A stretch of DNA of 64,000 nt from Streptomyces sp. CB02009 (lineage in GTDB: Bacteria > Actinomycetota > Actinomycetes > Streptomycetales > Streptomycetaceae). The notes under the pieces were generated by a model that was not told the origin of the DNA, made no database searches, and saw only the letters and a list, made by a program, of their open reading frames with translations. Positions 14,331 to 22,947 of this stretch are shown here, in pieces. The stretch spans positions 62,001 to 126,000 of the forward strand of contig NZ_LIVV01000010.1 of assembly GCF_001905825.1 (NCBI RefSeq), written 5' to 3'. Each line of letters opens with the position of its first letter. Within the stretch, counting starts at the first letter, position 1. The position numbers were made by a program, and so were the translations under genes.

Positions 14331-16274
14331 CTACAGTCCCTTGATCGTGATCGTGACGGTGGAGCCCTCGGGCGCGGTCGAGCCGCCCTCCACGGACTGG
14401 CCCGTGACCTCGCTGCCCAGGTAGGGGAAGGACTTCTTGACCTCCACCTCGAAACCCTCGTCCTCCAGAGCCGTCCGCGCGTCGTCGACCGACTCGCCGA
14501 CGACGTCCGGGACCTCGACGAGCCGGGGGCCCTTGGAGACGGTGAGGGTGACGGTGTCGCCCTCGGCCGCCCGGCTGCCCTCGGCGAGCGACTGGGCGGC
14601 GACGGATCCGGCCGCCTCGGGGGAGTGGACCCGCTCCGTGGCGACGACCACCTTGAGCCCCTCCTCCTGGAGCAGGGCCGTGGCGTCCTCGACGGTCTCG
14701 CCGGTGACGTCGGGGACGTCGATCGGGGCCCCCTTGCTCACCACCAGGGCGACGGCCGAGTCGGGATTCCGCTCGGTGCCGGGCTCGGGATCGGAGCCGA
14801 TCACGGCCCCCTGGGCGACGGTGTCGCTGAACTTCCGGGTGATCACCCCGGCGGCCAGGCCCTCCTCCTCAAGGACGCGCCGGGCCTCGGCGAGCGGCTT
14901 GTTCTTGAGGTTGGGCACCTTCACGAGCTCGGGACCGCGGGACAGGGTCAGGGTCACCGCGCCGTTGCCCCGGAGACGCTCGCCGGGCGCCGGGTCGACG
15001 GCCATGACGGCGCCGCGCTCGTACACGTCGCTGAACGCGCGCTTCGTCGTGCCGACGTCGAGGCCGGCGTCGGTGATCCGCCTGGTCGCCTCGGCCTCCG
15101 TCTGGCCGAGGACGGCGGGGACCCGGGTGAACTGGCCGGAATTGATGTACCAGACGCCGGTGCCCAGGCCGAGGGCGAGCAGGACGCCCAGGACGAGGAG
15201 CAGGGGACCGCGCGGGGGCCGGCGGCGGAAGCCGGGCGCGGGCGCCGGCTCGGGGGCCGGCAGCCGGTTCGTGAGCAGCACCTGGTGCGGGTCGGACCCG
15301 GCGGACCCGGCGGGGCCGTCGGCCGCCCCGGCCTCGACCGGTACGGCCCGGGCGATCACGCTGGTCCGGTCGTCCGCGGTGTCCCGGGCCCCGGACCTGG
15401 CCTGCGGGGGCAGGGCGTCCAGCTGCTCCTCGCCGAGCGCGGCGCGGGCCTCCCGCAGCAGGGCCAGCAGGGCGACGGCGTCGTACGGGCGGACCTCGGG
15501 ATTGCGGGCGGTGGCCGCCGCGACCAGCTCGTCCAGCTCCAGGGCGAGCCCGGGAACGGCTGCCGACGGGGCGGGCACGTCGGTGTTGAGGTGCTGGTAG
15601 AGCACTTGGGCGGGGGTGTCGCCGGAGTGCGGCTTGCCGCCGGTCAGCATCTCGTAGAGGACGACACCGCAGGCGTACACGTCGGCGCGGGTGTCGGCGG
15701 TGCCGAGCTCGATCTGCTCCGGAGCCAGGTACGAGACGGTCCCGAGGACCGAGCCGGTGGTGGCGGTCGCCGAACCCACGGCCCGTACGAGACCGAAGTC
15801 GGCGACCTTGACCCGGCCGTCGTCCCCTATCAGGACGTTCTCCGGCTTCATGTCCCGGTGCACGAACCCCGCCCGGTGCGCGGCGCCGAGCGCGGCGAGC
15901 ACCGGCTCCAGGATGTCCAGGGCGGCCCGGGGCGCGAGGGCGCCGCGCTCGCGCAGGACGTCGCGGAGGGTGCAGCCGGCGACGTACTCCATCGCCAGAT
16001 AGACGTACGCGCCCTCGGCGCCCTGGTCGAAGACGCCGACGACGTTGGGGTGGGAGAGGCGGGCGACGGACTTCGCCTCGCGGATGAAGCGCTCGACGAA
16101 CGCGGCGTCGGTGGCGAGGGCGGGGTGCATCACCTTGAGCGCGAGGACGCGGTCGAGACGGGTGTCCACGGCCCGGTAGACGGTGGCCATCCCGCCGACG
16201 GCGATGCGCGCGTCGACGCGGTAGCGGCCGTCGAGCAGCCGCCCGACGAGGGGGTCCTGAAGGGTCGTGTCCAC
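14331..16274 (-). CDS. PASTA-domain Ser/Thr protein kinase (PknB-like)
   Basis: A membrane-anchored eukaryotic-type kinase of about 647 residues. The kinase domain (about 16-270) has the Gly loop AVGGMATVYRA, Lys47 (ALKVMH), HRD at 139-141, DFG at 159-161 and APE at 184-186. A disordered linker and a transmembrane helix (LLLVLGVLLALGLGTGVWYI) lead to four extracellular PASTA domains of about 66 residues, which bind muropeptide or lipid II. GTG 16274 is the start. PASTA kinases normally regulate cell-wall growth and division; here the gene neighbours nfo rather than dcw. Confidence 0.93.
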   Translation of the reverse strand: MDTTLQDPLVGRLLDGRYRVDARIAVGGMATVYRAVDTRLDRVLALKVMHPALATDAAFVERFIREAKSVARLSHPNVVGVFDQGAEGAYVYLAMEYVAGCTLRDVLRERGALAPRAALDILEPVLAALGAAHRAGFVHRDMKPENVLIGDDGRVKVADFGLVRAVGSATATTGSVLGTVSYLAPEQIELGTADTRADVYACGVVLYEMLTGGKPHSGDTPAQVLYQHLNTDVPAPSAAVPGLALELDELVAAATARNPEVRPYDAVALLALLREARAALGEEQLDALPPQARSGARDTADDRTSVIARAVPVEAGAADGPAGSAGSDPHQVLLTNRLPAPEPAPAPGFRRRPPRGPLLLVLGVLLALGLGTGVWYINSGQFTRVPAVLGQTEAEATRRITDAGLDVGTTKRAFSDVYERGAVMAVDPAPGERLRGNGAVTLTLSRGPELVKVPNLKNKPLAEARRVLEEEGLAAGVITRKFSDTVAQGAVIGSDPEPGTERNPDSAVALVVSKGAPIDVPDVTGETVEDATALLQEEGLKVVVATERVHSPEAAGSVAAQSLAEGSRAAEGDTVTLTVSKGPRLVEVPDVVGESVDDARTALEDEGFEVEVKKSFPYLGSEVTGQSVEGGSTAPEGSTVTITIKGL

Positions 16275-16452
16275 GGCGTCGAGTCTACGAGGGGGTGGGC
16301 GGGGGGTCGGCCGCGCGCCCCCGACTGCGACCCACCTGTGACGAGCCCGCCCCGGTCCGGGCCCGCCCCGCCGGGCTGCCGCCCGCCTGACCGGGGTGCG
16401 GGCCGCCCCCGCCGCCGGGCAGCCGCCCCGCCGCCTCGCCGGGCCGAGGCCC

Positions 16453-16707
16453 GCCAGCCCGGGGCCCCGCTCCGACGGGGCGGTGCCCGCCCCGCCCACC
16501 CCGTTGTGGGCAACTGTTCCGCTGGGGCGGAACGGGTGGGCACAACGGAACGGCGCCCGTTGCCGGGCCTAGGCTTCCGCGCCTGAACCCGCACCCCAGG
16601 TGCGGCGCTGTGGGGGTGCGGGCCAGGGCACAAGGGGCGGAGGCGCCGCCGAGCGCGCCGTCCCGTGTGCCCACCCGTCCCGCCCTGCGGGACGATTGCC
16701 CACACGG
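16453..16707. repeat. intergenic composite repeat, copy A
   Basis: The kinase-thiG gap holds a 207-bp element (16501-16707) preceded by one degenerate 48-bp unit. It begins with a hairpin-forming module (CCGTTGTGGGCA ... TGGGCACAACGG) and ends with an inverted related module (CCGTGTGCCCACC ... TTGCCCACACGG). A copy at 32564-32771 is nearly identical over its outer parts. No ORF or transposase is associated. The rest of the gap (16275-16452, 16708-16757) shows nothing else. Confidence 0.85.
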
Positions 16708-16757
16708 CGGGTGGGTCGGGGTACGGGCGCGAGCGCGTGGCGGGCGCGTCGGTCGGG

Positions 16758-17552
16758 TCAGAAGGCTGGGCGTTCCGGGTCCAAGGTGGGGCGGCCTTCG
16801 CTGGGCGACGACGCCTCCGCGAAGTGCCGCCGCGGGATCCGCCCCGCCCGGTGGGCCAGCCGCCCCGCCTCCACCGCGTGCCGCATCGCGGAAGCCATCA
16901 GGACCGGCTCCTGCGCGCGGGTCACCGCCGACGCCAGCATCACCGCCGCGCACCCCAGCTCCATCGCGAGCGCCGCGTCCGACGCCGTGCCGGCCCCCGC
17001 GTCGAGGATCACCGGCACTCCGGCCCGTTCCGTGATCAGCTGGAAGTTGTGGGGGTTGCGGATGCCGAGGCCCGAGCCGATCGGGGAGCCGAGCGGCATG
17101 ATCGCCGCGCAGCCCGCGTCCTCCAGCTTGCGGGCGAGGACCGGGTCGTCGTTGGTGTAGGGGAGGACGGTGAAGCCGTCGTCGACCAGCGTCTCGGCCG
17201 CCACGAGGAGTTCCTCCCCGTCCGGGAGCAGCGTCCGCTCGTCGGCGACGACCTCCAGCTTGATCCAGTCGGTGCCGAGCGCCTCCCGGGCCAGGCGGGC
17301 GGTCAGGACCGCCTCGCCCGCGGTGAAGCAGCCCGCCGTGTTGGGCAGGACCCGGATGCCGAGCCGTTCCAGGACGGAGAGGACCGAGCCCTGGACGGTC
17401 GGGTCCAGGCGCCGCATCGCGACGGTCGTCAGCTCCGTACCGCTGGCGACCAGGGAGCGCTCCAGGACGTCGAGACTGGGCGCCCCGCCGGTGCCCATGA
17501 TGAGCCGCGAGGAGAACTCCGTACCGCCGAGGGTGAACACGTCGTCGGACAT
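16758..17552 (-). CDS. thiG: thiazole synthase
   Basis: Builds the thiazole phosphate of thiamine from deoxyxylulose phosphate, the ThiO-derived imine and ThiS thiocarboxylate. It is a 264-residue TIM barrel with the Schiff-base Lys98 in DWIKLEV, the phosphate-binding PLGSPIGSGLGI block and ILDAGAGTASDAA. ATG 17552 overlaps nothing, with five bases to the thiS stop. It is last gene of thiOSG, downstream of the TPP riboswitch. Confidence 0.96.
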   Translation of the reverse strand: MSDDVFTLGGTEFSSRLIMGTGGAPSLDVLERSLVASGTELTTVAMRRLDPTVQGSVLSVLERLGIRVLPNTAGCFTAGEAVLTARLAREALGTDWIKLEVVADERTLLPDGEELLVAAETLVDDGFTVLPYTNDDPVLARKLEDAGCAAIMPLGSPIGSGLGIRNPHNFQLITERAGVPVILDAGAGTASDAALAMELGCAAVMLASAVTRAQEPVLMASAMRHAVEAGRLAHRAGRIPRRHFAEASSPSEGRPTLDPERPAF

Positions 17553-17557
17553 CGCGC

Positions 17558-17758
17558 TCAGCCCCCCTGGACCGCGGTGAGGACCTCGACCCGGTCGCCT
17601 TCGCCGAGGAGCGTCGTCGGCCATGCGCCGCGTGGGACGACCGTCTCGTTGAGGGCGGCGGCGACCCCGGCGCGGGCCTGGGTCAGGGTCGCCACGAGGG
17701 CGTCGAGGGTGACGGGGCCGGAGAGCACGCGGGCCTCTCCGTTCACGGACACGTTCAT
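17558..17758 (-). CDS. thiS: sulfur carrier protein ThiS
   Basis: A 66-residue beta-grasp protein ending in Gly-Gly (LTAVQGG), the site that is adenylated and thiocarboxylated to give sulfur to the thiazole ring. ATG 17758 overlaps the thiO stop (ATGA), so translation is coupled. Normal length for the family. The ThiF-type activating enzyme is not in the window. Confidence 0.95.
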   Translation of the reverse strand: MNVSVNGEARVLSGPVTLDALVATLTQARAGVAAALNETVVPRGAWPTTLLGEGDRVEVLTAVQGG

Positions 17759-19095
17759 GCGGGCTGCTCCTGACGTACGGGCGAGGGCGCGGGGGAGAAA
17801 CGGCGGGGGGTGAAGGGGCGGGCCTCGTCGGGGAGGACCCCCGTGGTGAGCACCTCGGCCATGACGTCGCCGGTGACCGGGGTGAGCAGGACCCCGTTGC
17901 GGTAGTGGCCGGTGGCCAGGTGCAGGCCGGGCAGGGCGGTGGGGCCGAGCAGCGGCGCGTTGTCGGGCGAGGCGGGGCGCAGACCCGCCAGGGTCTCGGT
18001 CAGCGGGAGCTCGGTGAGCCCGGGCACGAGCTCGTGGGCGTCGCGCAGCAGCTCGTACACCCCGCCCGCCGTCACCGTGGTGTCCCAGCCGAGTTCCTCG
18101 CTGGTGGCGCCGACGACCAGTTCGCCGTTCTCGCGGGGCACCAGGTAGACGTGGCTGCCGCGGACGACGGCCCGGACCGTCCGGGAGAGGAAGGGGGCGT
18201 ACGGGGCCGGTACGCGCAGCCGCAGCACCTGGCCCTTCACCGGGCGCACCGGCGGAAGCACCTCGTCCGGCACCCCCGCGAGGCGGCCGCTCAGGCTGCC
18301 CGCGGCGAGCACGACCTGGTCCGCCGTCAGTTCCCCGCCTCCGGCGAGCACGACACCGCGGGCCCGGTCCCGTACCACCGTCAGGCGCTGCGCGAGGTCG
18401 CGGTGGAAGACCACCCCGGCCCGTTCGCAGGCGACGAGGAGCGCGGCGGCGAGCCGGCGCGGATCGACCTGGTGGTCGCCGTCCACCCGCAGCCCGCCGC
18501 GTACGCCCGGGGCCAGCATCGGTTCGAGGCGCCGGCACTCGCGGCCGCTGAGCCATTCCGACGCGAGCCCGCAGCGGGTCTGCAGGGCGTGCAGTTCGCG
18601 CAGGTGGGCCCGGTCGTCGGCGTCGAGGGCGACGGCGAGGGTGCCGCAGGCGCGGTGGCCGACGTCGTGGCCGGTGGCCTGCTCCAGTTCGGCGACGAAC
18701 GCGGGGTAGCGGGCGGCGGAGGCGAGGTTGAGCCCGAGGAGGGTCTCCTCGCCGTAGTGGAGTTCGGTGACGGCGGCGAGCATCCCGGCCGCGACGTGGG
18801 CGGCGCCGCCGCCCGGCGCCGGGTCGACCACGGCGGTGCGCAGGCCGCGCAGCGCGGCCCGCCAGGCCGTGACCAGGCCGATGATGCCGCCCCCGACGAC
18901 GAGCACGTCGGCGCTGCCGCGCGCACCGGCCCGGAGTGCACCGGCCTCGTGCGCACCGGCTTCGTGCGCGCAGGCTTCGCGGATGCCGGCTTCGCCCGCA
19001 CCGCCCTCGTGCGCACCGCCCCCCGACGCGGCGGCGTCCGGTGCTTCCGCCCCGAACGCGGGGTCCTCGGACCCGTGGACTTCGGAAGAACGCAT
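17755..19095 (-). CDS. thiO: glycine oxidase with a low-complexity N-terminal extension
   Basis: An FAD-dependent oxidase that turns glycine into the imine used by ThiG; 446 residues. The FAD motif VVGGGIIG starts only at about residue 66. It is preceded by a repetitive Gly/Ala/Glu/His tract (GAHEAGAHEAG), longer than the few residues usual before this motif. ATG 19095 is supported by AAGGGAGGGG about 11 bases upstream, at the 3' edge of the TPP riboswitch; no better internal start exists. Other motifs are PVKGQVLRLR and the C-terminal GHYRNGVLLTPVTGD. The extension is encoded by 15-bp tandem repeats. Confidence 0.92.
   Translation of the reverse strand: MRSSEVHGSEDPAFGAEAPDAAASGGGAHEGGAGEAGIREACAHEAGAHEAGALRAGARGSADVLVVGGGIIGLVTAWRAALRGLRTAVVDPAPGGGAAHVAAGMLAAVTELHYGEETLLGLNLASAARYPAFVAELEQATGHDVGHRACGTLAVALDADDRAHLRELHALQTRCGLASEWLSGRECRRLEPMLAPGVRGGLRVDGDHQVDPRRLAAALLVACERAGVVFHRDLAQRLTVVRDRARGVVLAGGGELTADQVVLAAGSLSGRLAGVPDEVLPPVRPVKGQVLRLRVPAPYAPFLSRTVRAVVRGSHVYLVPRENGELVVGATSEELGWDTTVTAGGVYELLRDAHELVPGLTELPLTETLAGLRPASPDNAPLLGPTALPGLHLATGHYRNGVLLTPVTGDVMAEVLTTGVLPDEARPFTPRRFSPAPSPVRQEQPA
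18938..19027 (-). repeat. 15-bp minisatellite inside thiO
   Basis: About six degenerate in-frame units (plus-strand form GCACCGGCTTCGTGC) encode a roughly 5-residue AHEAG-like repeat in the thiO N-terminal extension. Unit number may vary between strains. Confidence 0.75.
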
Positions 19096-19102
19096 GGGCG
19101 TC

Positions 19103-19204
19103 CAGCCCCTCCCTTCGCCGGCATGACCCGGATCAGGTTCGTACGGTCGGAGGCCGTCCCAGCCTCCCTCTCAGCCCGGTGCGTCCGGGCTCCCGCGAGT
19201 GCTT
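19103..19204 (-). promoter_or_regulatory. TPP riboswitch (THI element)
   Basis: Read on the minus strand, the conserved core CCGGGCTGAGAGGG is followed by CGAACCTGATCCGGGTCATG and CCGGCGAAGGGAGGGG, the signature of the thiamine-pyrophosphate aptamer. It ends just before thiO ATG 19095 and contains or abuts the ribosome-binding AAGGGAGGGG. Control is therefore probably translational: TPP hides the RBS and shuts off thiOSG. Confidence 0.95.
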
Positions 19205-19256
19205 TACGCCCGACACACTAGCTTCCGCCTCCGGGGGGCCGCAGACCCCTCCCTTC

Positions 19257-19282
19257 CTGACGGATCGTCAGATGCGTAAGGT
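19257..19282 (+). promoter_or_regulatory. promoter with overlapping 6-bp palindrome
   Basis: CTGACG/CGTCAG arms around GAT (19257-19271), then -10 TAAGGT (19277-19282), then GTG 19289. The palindrome is placed like an operator between -35 and -10. Confidence 0.45.
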
Positions 19283-19288
19283 GGTCGG

Positions 19289-20530
19289 GTGAGCGAGCAG
19301 AAGCAGGCAGAGCAGCACGTCGTGATCGTCGGCGCCGGGATGGCGGGCGTCCAGACCGCCGTCGCCCTGCGCGAACGGGGTTTCACCGGCCCCGTGACCC
19401 TCATCGGGGCCGAGCCCCATCAGCCCTACGACCGGCCCCCGCTCTCCAAGGCCGTCCTCCTCGGCAAGGCCGAGGGCTCCGCCTTCGAGATCGACTTCGA
19501 GGAGCTCGGCGTCGAGCTGCGCCTCGGCCTCGACGTCACCGGACTGCGTGCCGACGACCACGAGATCGACACCGAGGCCGGGCCCGTCGGGTACGACGTC
19601 CTGGTCGTCGCCACCGGCGCCCAGCCGATCACACTGCCCGGCACCGAGGGCGTTCCCGGGGTCCATCTGCTGCGGACCCTGGACGACGCCGTCCGCCTCG
19701 GACCCGTCCTGGAGCGGCGGCACAGCGTCGTGGTCGTCGGAGCCGGCTGGATCGGCGCGGAGTTCGCCACCGCCGCCCGCGAGGCCGGCTGCGCCGTCAC
19801 CGTCGTCGAGGCCGCCGACCGCCCCCTCGCCGGAGCCCTGCCCGCCGAGGTCACCACCCCCATGGCCGAGTGGTACGGGGAGAACGGCGCCGAACTCCTC
19901 ACCCGCGCGCGCGTCCGCACCGTCGAGCCCGGCACGCCGGGCACGGTCGTCCTCGACGACGGCCGCGAGCTGCCCGCCGACGCCGTCGTCGTCGGCATCG
20001 GCGCCGTCCCCGCCACCGGATGGCTCACCGGCTCGGGGATCGCCCTCGACCCCGGCGGCGCCGTCACCGCCGACGAGCGGCTGCGCACCAGCCTGCCCGA
20101 CGTGTACGCCGTCGGGGACTGCGCCTCCTTCCCCTCCGCCCGCTACGGGCGGCGCCTCCTCGTCCACCACTGGGACAACGCGCTCCAGGGCCCCCGCACG
20201 GTTGCCGCGACGATCACCGGCGGGGGCGCGGGCGGGGACGCGGACTCCGGGCCGTACGACCCCGTCCCGTACTTCTGGTCCGAGCAGTTCGGCCGCTTCG
20301 TCCAGTACGCCGGGCACCACGCGGACGCGGACGAGCTGATCCGGCGCGGCGACCCGGCGGAGAAGACCTGGTCCGTGCTGTGGCTGCGGGCCGGGGTGCC
20401 GGTGGCCCTGCTCGCGGTCGGCCGCCCCCGCGACCTGGCCCAGGGCCGCAGGCTCATCGAGTCGGCCACCGCGGTCGACCCCGTCCGCGCGGCGGACCCC
20501 TCGGTCCCTCTGAAGGCGGCGGTCGCCTAG
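19289..20530 (+). CDS. NAD(P)/FAD-dependent oxidoreductase, ferredoxin reductase-like
   Basis: A flavoprotein of 413 residues of the rubredoxin/ferredoxin reductase type. The FAD motif VGAGMAG (14-20), the NAD motif VVVVGAGWIGAEFA and the second FAD motif VYAVGDCASF are present. The C-terminal part (about 320-400) fits the reductase C-terminal domain. No ferredoxin or P450 partner is adjacent, so the electron acceptor is unknown. GTG 19289 has no RBS; TAAGGT at 19277-19282 ends six bases upstream, suggesting a leaderless mRNA. The short palindrome CTGACG-GAT-CGTCAG (19257-19271) overlaps this promoter. Confidence 0.88.
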   Translation: MSEQKQAEQHVVIVGAGMAGVQTAVALRERGFTGPVTLIGAEPHQPYDRPPLSKAVLLGKAEGSAFEIDFEELGVELRLGLDVTGLRADDHEIDTEAGPVGYDVLVVATGAQPITLPGTEGVPGVHLLRTLDDAVRLGPVLERRHSVVVVGAGWIGAEFATAAREAGCAVTVVEAADRPLAGALPAEVTTPMAEWYGENGAELLTRARVRTVEPGTPGTVVLDDGRELPADAVVVGIGAVPATGWLTGSGIALDPGGAVTADERLRTSLPDVYAVGDCASFPSARYGRRLLVHHWDNALQGPRTVAATITGGGAGGDADSGPYDPVPYFWSEQFGRFVQYAGHHADADELIRRGDPAEKTWSVLWLRAGVPVALLAVGRPRDLAQGRRLIESATAVDPVRAADPSVPLKAAVA

Positions 20531-20560
20531 GGGGCGCCTCGTCGATCGGGCCGGGCCCGA
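20530..20560 (+). repeat. half copy of the stop-abutting hairpin family
   Basis: From the last base of the reductase stop codon the sequence reads GGGGGCGCCTCGTCGATC then GGGCCGGGCCCGA. It resembles the 5' arms and loops at 26281 and 30747, but the matching 3' arm is missing. It may be a decayed terminator. Confidence 0.5.
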
Positions 20561-20596
20561 CTACCGGCTGTCGGTCCGGGATGGCAGGCTTGTCCT

Positions 20597-20962
20597 GTGA
20601 CCGAGATTGACGTAAAGATCGATGCGCTCGTCCCCGCCTGGCTCTATGTGCCCGACATCGCGGAGATGCTCGATGTCGAGGTGACGCGCGTGCGGCAGCT
20701 GATCAAGGACGGTCAGCTGATCGCCGTGCGCCGTGGAGAGAACAACGCCCTGCAGATCCCCGCCGCCTTCATCCAGGGCGACAAGATCGTCAAGGGTCTC
20801 GTCGGACTCCTGACCGTGCTGCGGGACGACGGCTTCACCGACGAGGAGATGCTGGAGTGGCTCTTCACTCCGGACGAGAGCCTGCCGGGCACGCCCGCCC
20901 AGGCGCTCAACGAGAACCGCGGCACGGAGGTGAAGCGCCGCGCCCAGGCGCTCGCCATCTGA
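20597..20962 (+). CDS. Rv2175c-family DNA-binding protein
   Basis: A 121-residue protein with an N-terminal winged-helix-like segment (WLYVPDIAEMLDVEVTRVRQ, about 15-34) and a C-terminal domain (GLLTVLRDDGFTDEEMLEWL). The mycobacterial member Rv2175c is a DNA-binding substrate of the Ser/Thr kinase PknL, known from the literature. A link to the PASTA kinase at 14331 is possible but not shown. GTG 20597 has no RBS; a weak -10 (CAGGCT) lies six bases upstream, so it may be leaderless. Confidence 0.82.
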   Translation: MTEIDVKIDALVPAWLYVPDIAEMLDVEVTRVRQLIKDGQLIAVRRGENNALQIPAAFIQGDKIVKGLVGLLTVLRDDGFTDEEMLEWLFTPDESLPGTPAQALNENRGTEVKRRAQALAI

Positions 20963-21034
20963 CGCGCCACCGCAGGACACCATGAGCGGGTGTCGCGGCG
21001 ACCGGCCCCACGGCCGGGCCGCCGCGGCCCTCGC

Positions 21035-21103
21035 GCCACCGGTGCGGGAAGCCCCGTGCCACCGGTGCGGGAGACCCCGTGCCACCGGTGCGGGAAGCCC
21101 CGC
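21035..21103 (+). repeat. three tandem 23-bp repeats before thiE
   Basis: Units at 21035, 21058 and 21081 (GCCACCGGTGCGGGAAGCCC then CGT/CGC) differ at two or three positions. Each contains the palindrome CCACCGGTG-like core. They fill the 214-bp gap before thiE; the rest of the gap shows no gene. Confidence 0.85.
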
Positions 21104-21176
21104 GCCGTACCGCCGGGGTAGCGTCCGGCGACACCCGCGGGGAGCGCCCCCGTGACACCGACGGGGGGAACCACCC

Positions 21177-21830
21177 ATGCCCACGCCTCGTGAGCTGCTC
21201 GCCGACGCCCGGCTCTACCTGTGCACCGACGCGCGGAAGCGCCAGGGCGACCTGCCCGCCTTCCTCGACGCCGTGCTCTCGTCCGGCGTGGACATCGTGC
21301 AGCTCCGCGACAAGGGCATGGAGGCGGGCGAGGAGCTGGAGCACCTCGCCGTCCTCGCCGAGGCCGCCCGCCGGCACGGCAAGCTCGTCGCCGTGAACGA
21401 CCGGGCCGACGTCGCCCACGCCATCGGCTCCCACGTGCTCCACCTGGGCCAGGGTGACCTGCCCGTCCCCGCCGCCCGGGCGATCCTCGGGGACGACATC
21501 CTGATCGGCCGGTCCTGCCACGCCGAGACCGAGGCGGCCGCGGCCGCCGTCGAACCCGGCGTCGACTACTTCTGCACCGGACCCTGCTGGCCCACCCCCA
21601 CCAAGCCCGGCCGGTACGCGCCGGGGCTCGACCTCGTGCGGTACGCCGCGGGCCTGGTCCAGGACCGCCCCTGGTTCGCCATCGGCGGCATCGACGAGAC
21701 GAATCTGGACGAAGTCCTGGACGCGGGCGCGCGCCGGATCGTCGTCGTCCGGGCCATCACCGAGGCCGACGACCCGGCCGCCGCGACGGCCGCCCTGGCC
21801 AAGCGGGTCCGGGAGCGTGCGGGGGAGTAG
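21177..21830 (+). CDS. thiE: thiamine-phosphate synthase
   Basis: Joins hydroxymethylpyrimidine pyrophosphate and thiazole phosphate to make thiamine phosphate; a 217-residue TIM barrel. Diagnostic blocks are VDIVQLRDKGM, LVAVNDRADVA, LHLGQGDLP, YFCTGPCWPTPTKPG and FAIGGID. ATG 21177 has GGGGGGAACC upstream. It lies 2 kb from the divergent thiOSG operon and has no TPP riboswitch of its own in the preceding 200 bases. Confidence 0.96.
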   Translation: MPTPRELLADARLYLCTDARKRQGDLPAFLDAVLSSGVDIVQLRDKGMEAGEELEHLAVLAEAARRHGKLVAVNDRADVAHAIGSHVLHLGQGDLPVPAARAILGDDILIGRSCHAETEAAAAAVEPGVDYFCTGPCWPTPTKPGRYAPGLDLVRYAAGLVQDRPWFAIGGIDETNLDEVLDAGARRIVVVRAITEADDPAAATAALAKRVRERAGE

Positions 21831-21966
21831 CGCCTCCGGCCGGCGGTCAGGGGTCCGTGGGGAGGGCCGGGATCCGTCGGAGGTTCGTCCAGCGGTCGGC
21901 CCCGCCGGCTGTCCAAAACTGTGTCCACCACTCGGACGGCGTTCACGCACCTCCGCGCGGCCCGTC

Positions 21967-21972
21967 TAACCT
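21967..21972 (+). promoter_or_regulatory. -10 element for metF
   Basis: TAACCT ends six bases before ATG 21979 and no RBS is present, indicating a leaderless transcript. A TTCACG 19 bases upstream is a weak -35 candidate. Confidence 0.5.
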
Positions 21973-21978
21973 GCCCGT

Positions 21979-22893
21979 ATGGCCCTTGGTACCGCTTCCG
22001 TCCGTTCGGACCGCGCCCGCACGGTCCGCGAGATCCTCGCCTCCGGCGGCACGTCGTACTCCTTCGAGTTCTTCGCGCCCCGGACCGAGAAGGGCGAGCA
22101 GGTCCTCTGGAACGCGATGCGCCGCGTCGAGGCGGTCGGCCCCAGCTTCGTCTCCGTGACCTACGGCGCCGGCGGGTCCACCCGCGGCGGCACCGTCAAG
22201 GCCACCCAGAAGATCGCCTCCGACAGCACGCTCACCCCGGTCGCCCACATCACGGCCGTCGACCACTCGGTCGCCGAGCTGCGCAACGTCCTCGGCCAGT
22301 ACGCCGACGCCGGCATCCGCAACATGCTCGCCGTGCGCGGCGACCCGCCGGGCGACCCGCTGGGGGACTGGGTCGAGCACCCCGAGGGCGTCACGTACGC
22401 CGCCGACCTCGTCCGGCTGATCAAGGAATCGGGCGACTTCTGCGTCGGCGTCGCCGCCTTCCCCGAGATGCACCCCCGCTCCGCCGACTGGGACACGGAC
22501 ATCCGGCACTTCGTGGACAAGTGCCGTGCCGGCGCCGACTACGCGATCACCCAGATGTTCTTCGACCCCGAGAAGTATCTGCGGCTGCGCGACAGCGTCG
22601 CCAAGGCGGGCTGCGAGACGCCGATCATCCCCGAAGTCATGCCCGTTGTGAACGTGAAGACCCTCGACCGGCTGCCCCGGCTGAGCAACGCCCACTTCCC
22701 GGCGGATGTGAAAGAGCGCATCCTCGCCGTCAAGGACGATCCCGCCGCTGTACGCTCCATCGGTATCGAGTTCGCGACGGAGTTCTGCGCGCGGCTGCTC
22801 TCCGAGGGTGTCCCCGGACTGCACTTCATCACGCTGAACAGCTCCACCGCGATCGAGATCTACGAGAATCTCGGACTGCACCAGCAGTCGTGA
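21979..22893 (+). CDS. metF: 5,10-methylenetetrahydrofolate reductase
   Basis: Reduces methylene-THF to methyl-THF for methionine synthesis; an FAD TIM barrel of 304 residues, the normal bacterial length. The catalytic Glu is in YSFEFFAPRTEKGE. Further blocks are VSVTYGAGGSTR, MLAVRGDPP, GVAAFPEMHPRS, ADYAITQMFFD and GLHFITLNSS. It follows thiE on the same strand after a gap of about 150 bp and appears to have its own promoter. Confidence 0.96.
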   Translation: MALGTASVRSDRARTVREILASGGTSYSFEFFAPRTEKGEQVLWNAMRRVEAVGPSFVSVTYGAGGSTRGGTVKATQKIASDSTLTPVAHITAVDHSVAELRNVLGQYADAGIRNMLAVRGDPPGDPLGDWVEHPEGVTYAADLVRLIKESGDFCVGVAAFPEMHPRSADWDTDIRHFVDKCRAGADYAITQMFFDPEKYLRLRDSVAKAGCETPIIPEVMPVVNVKTLDRLPRLSNAHFPADVKERILAVKDDPAAVRSIGIEFATEFCARLLSEGVPGLHFITLNSSTAIEIYENLGLHQQS

Positions 22894-22947
22894 CCGGTCG
22901 TACCCGCCCCGACCCGCGGCGGTGACCGTGGAGAGGGGCGGCGGGGC

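Noticed and set aside
16275..16757. Open frames in several phases across the kinase-thiG gap
   Set aside because: Created by the absence of stops in GC-rich repeats. No RBS, motif or codon-position bias supports a gene.
21035..21103. CRISPR-like array
   Set aside because: Units are directly adjacent with no spacers, and no cas gene is present.
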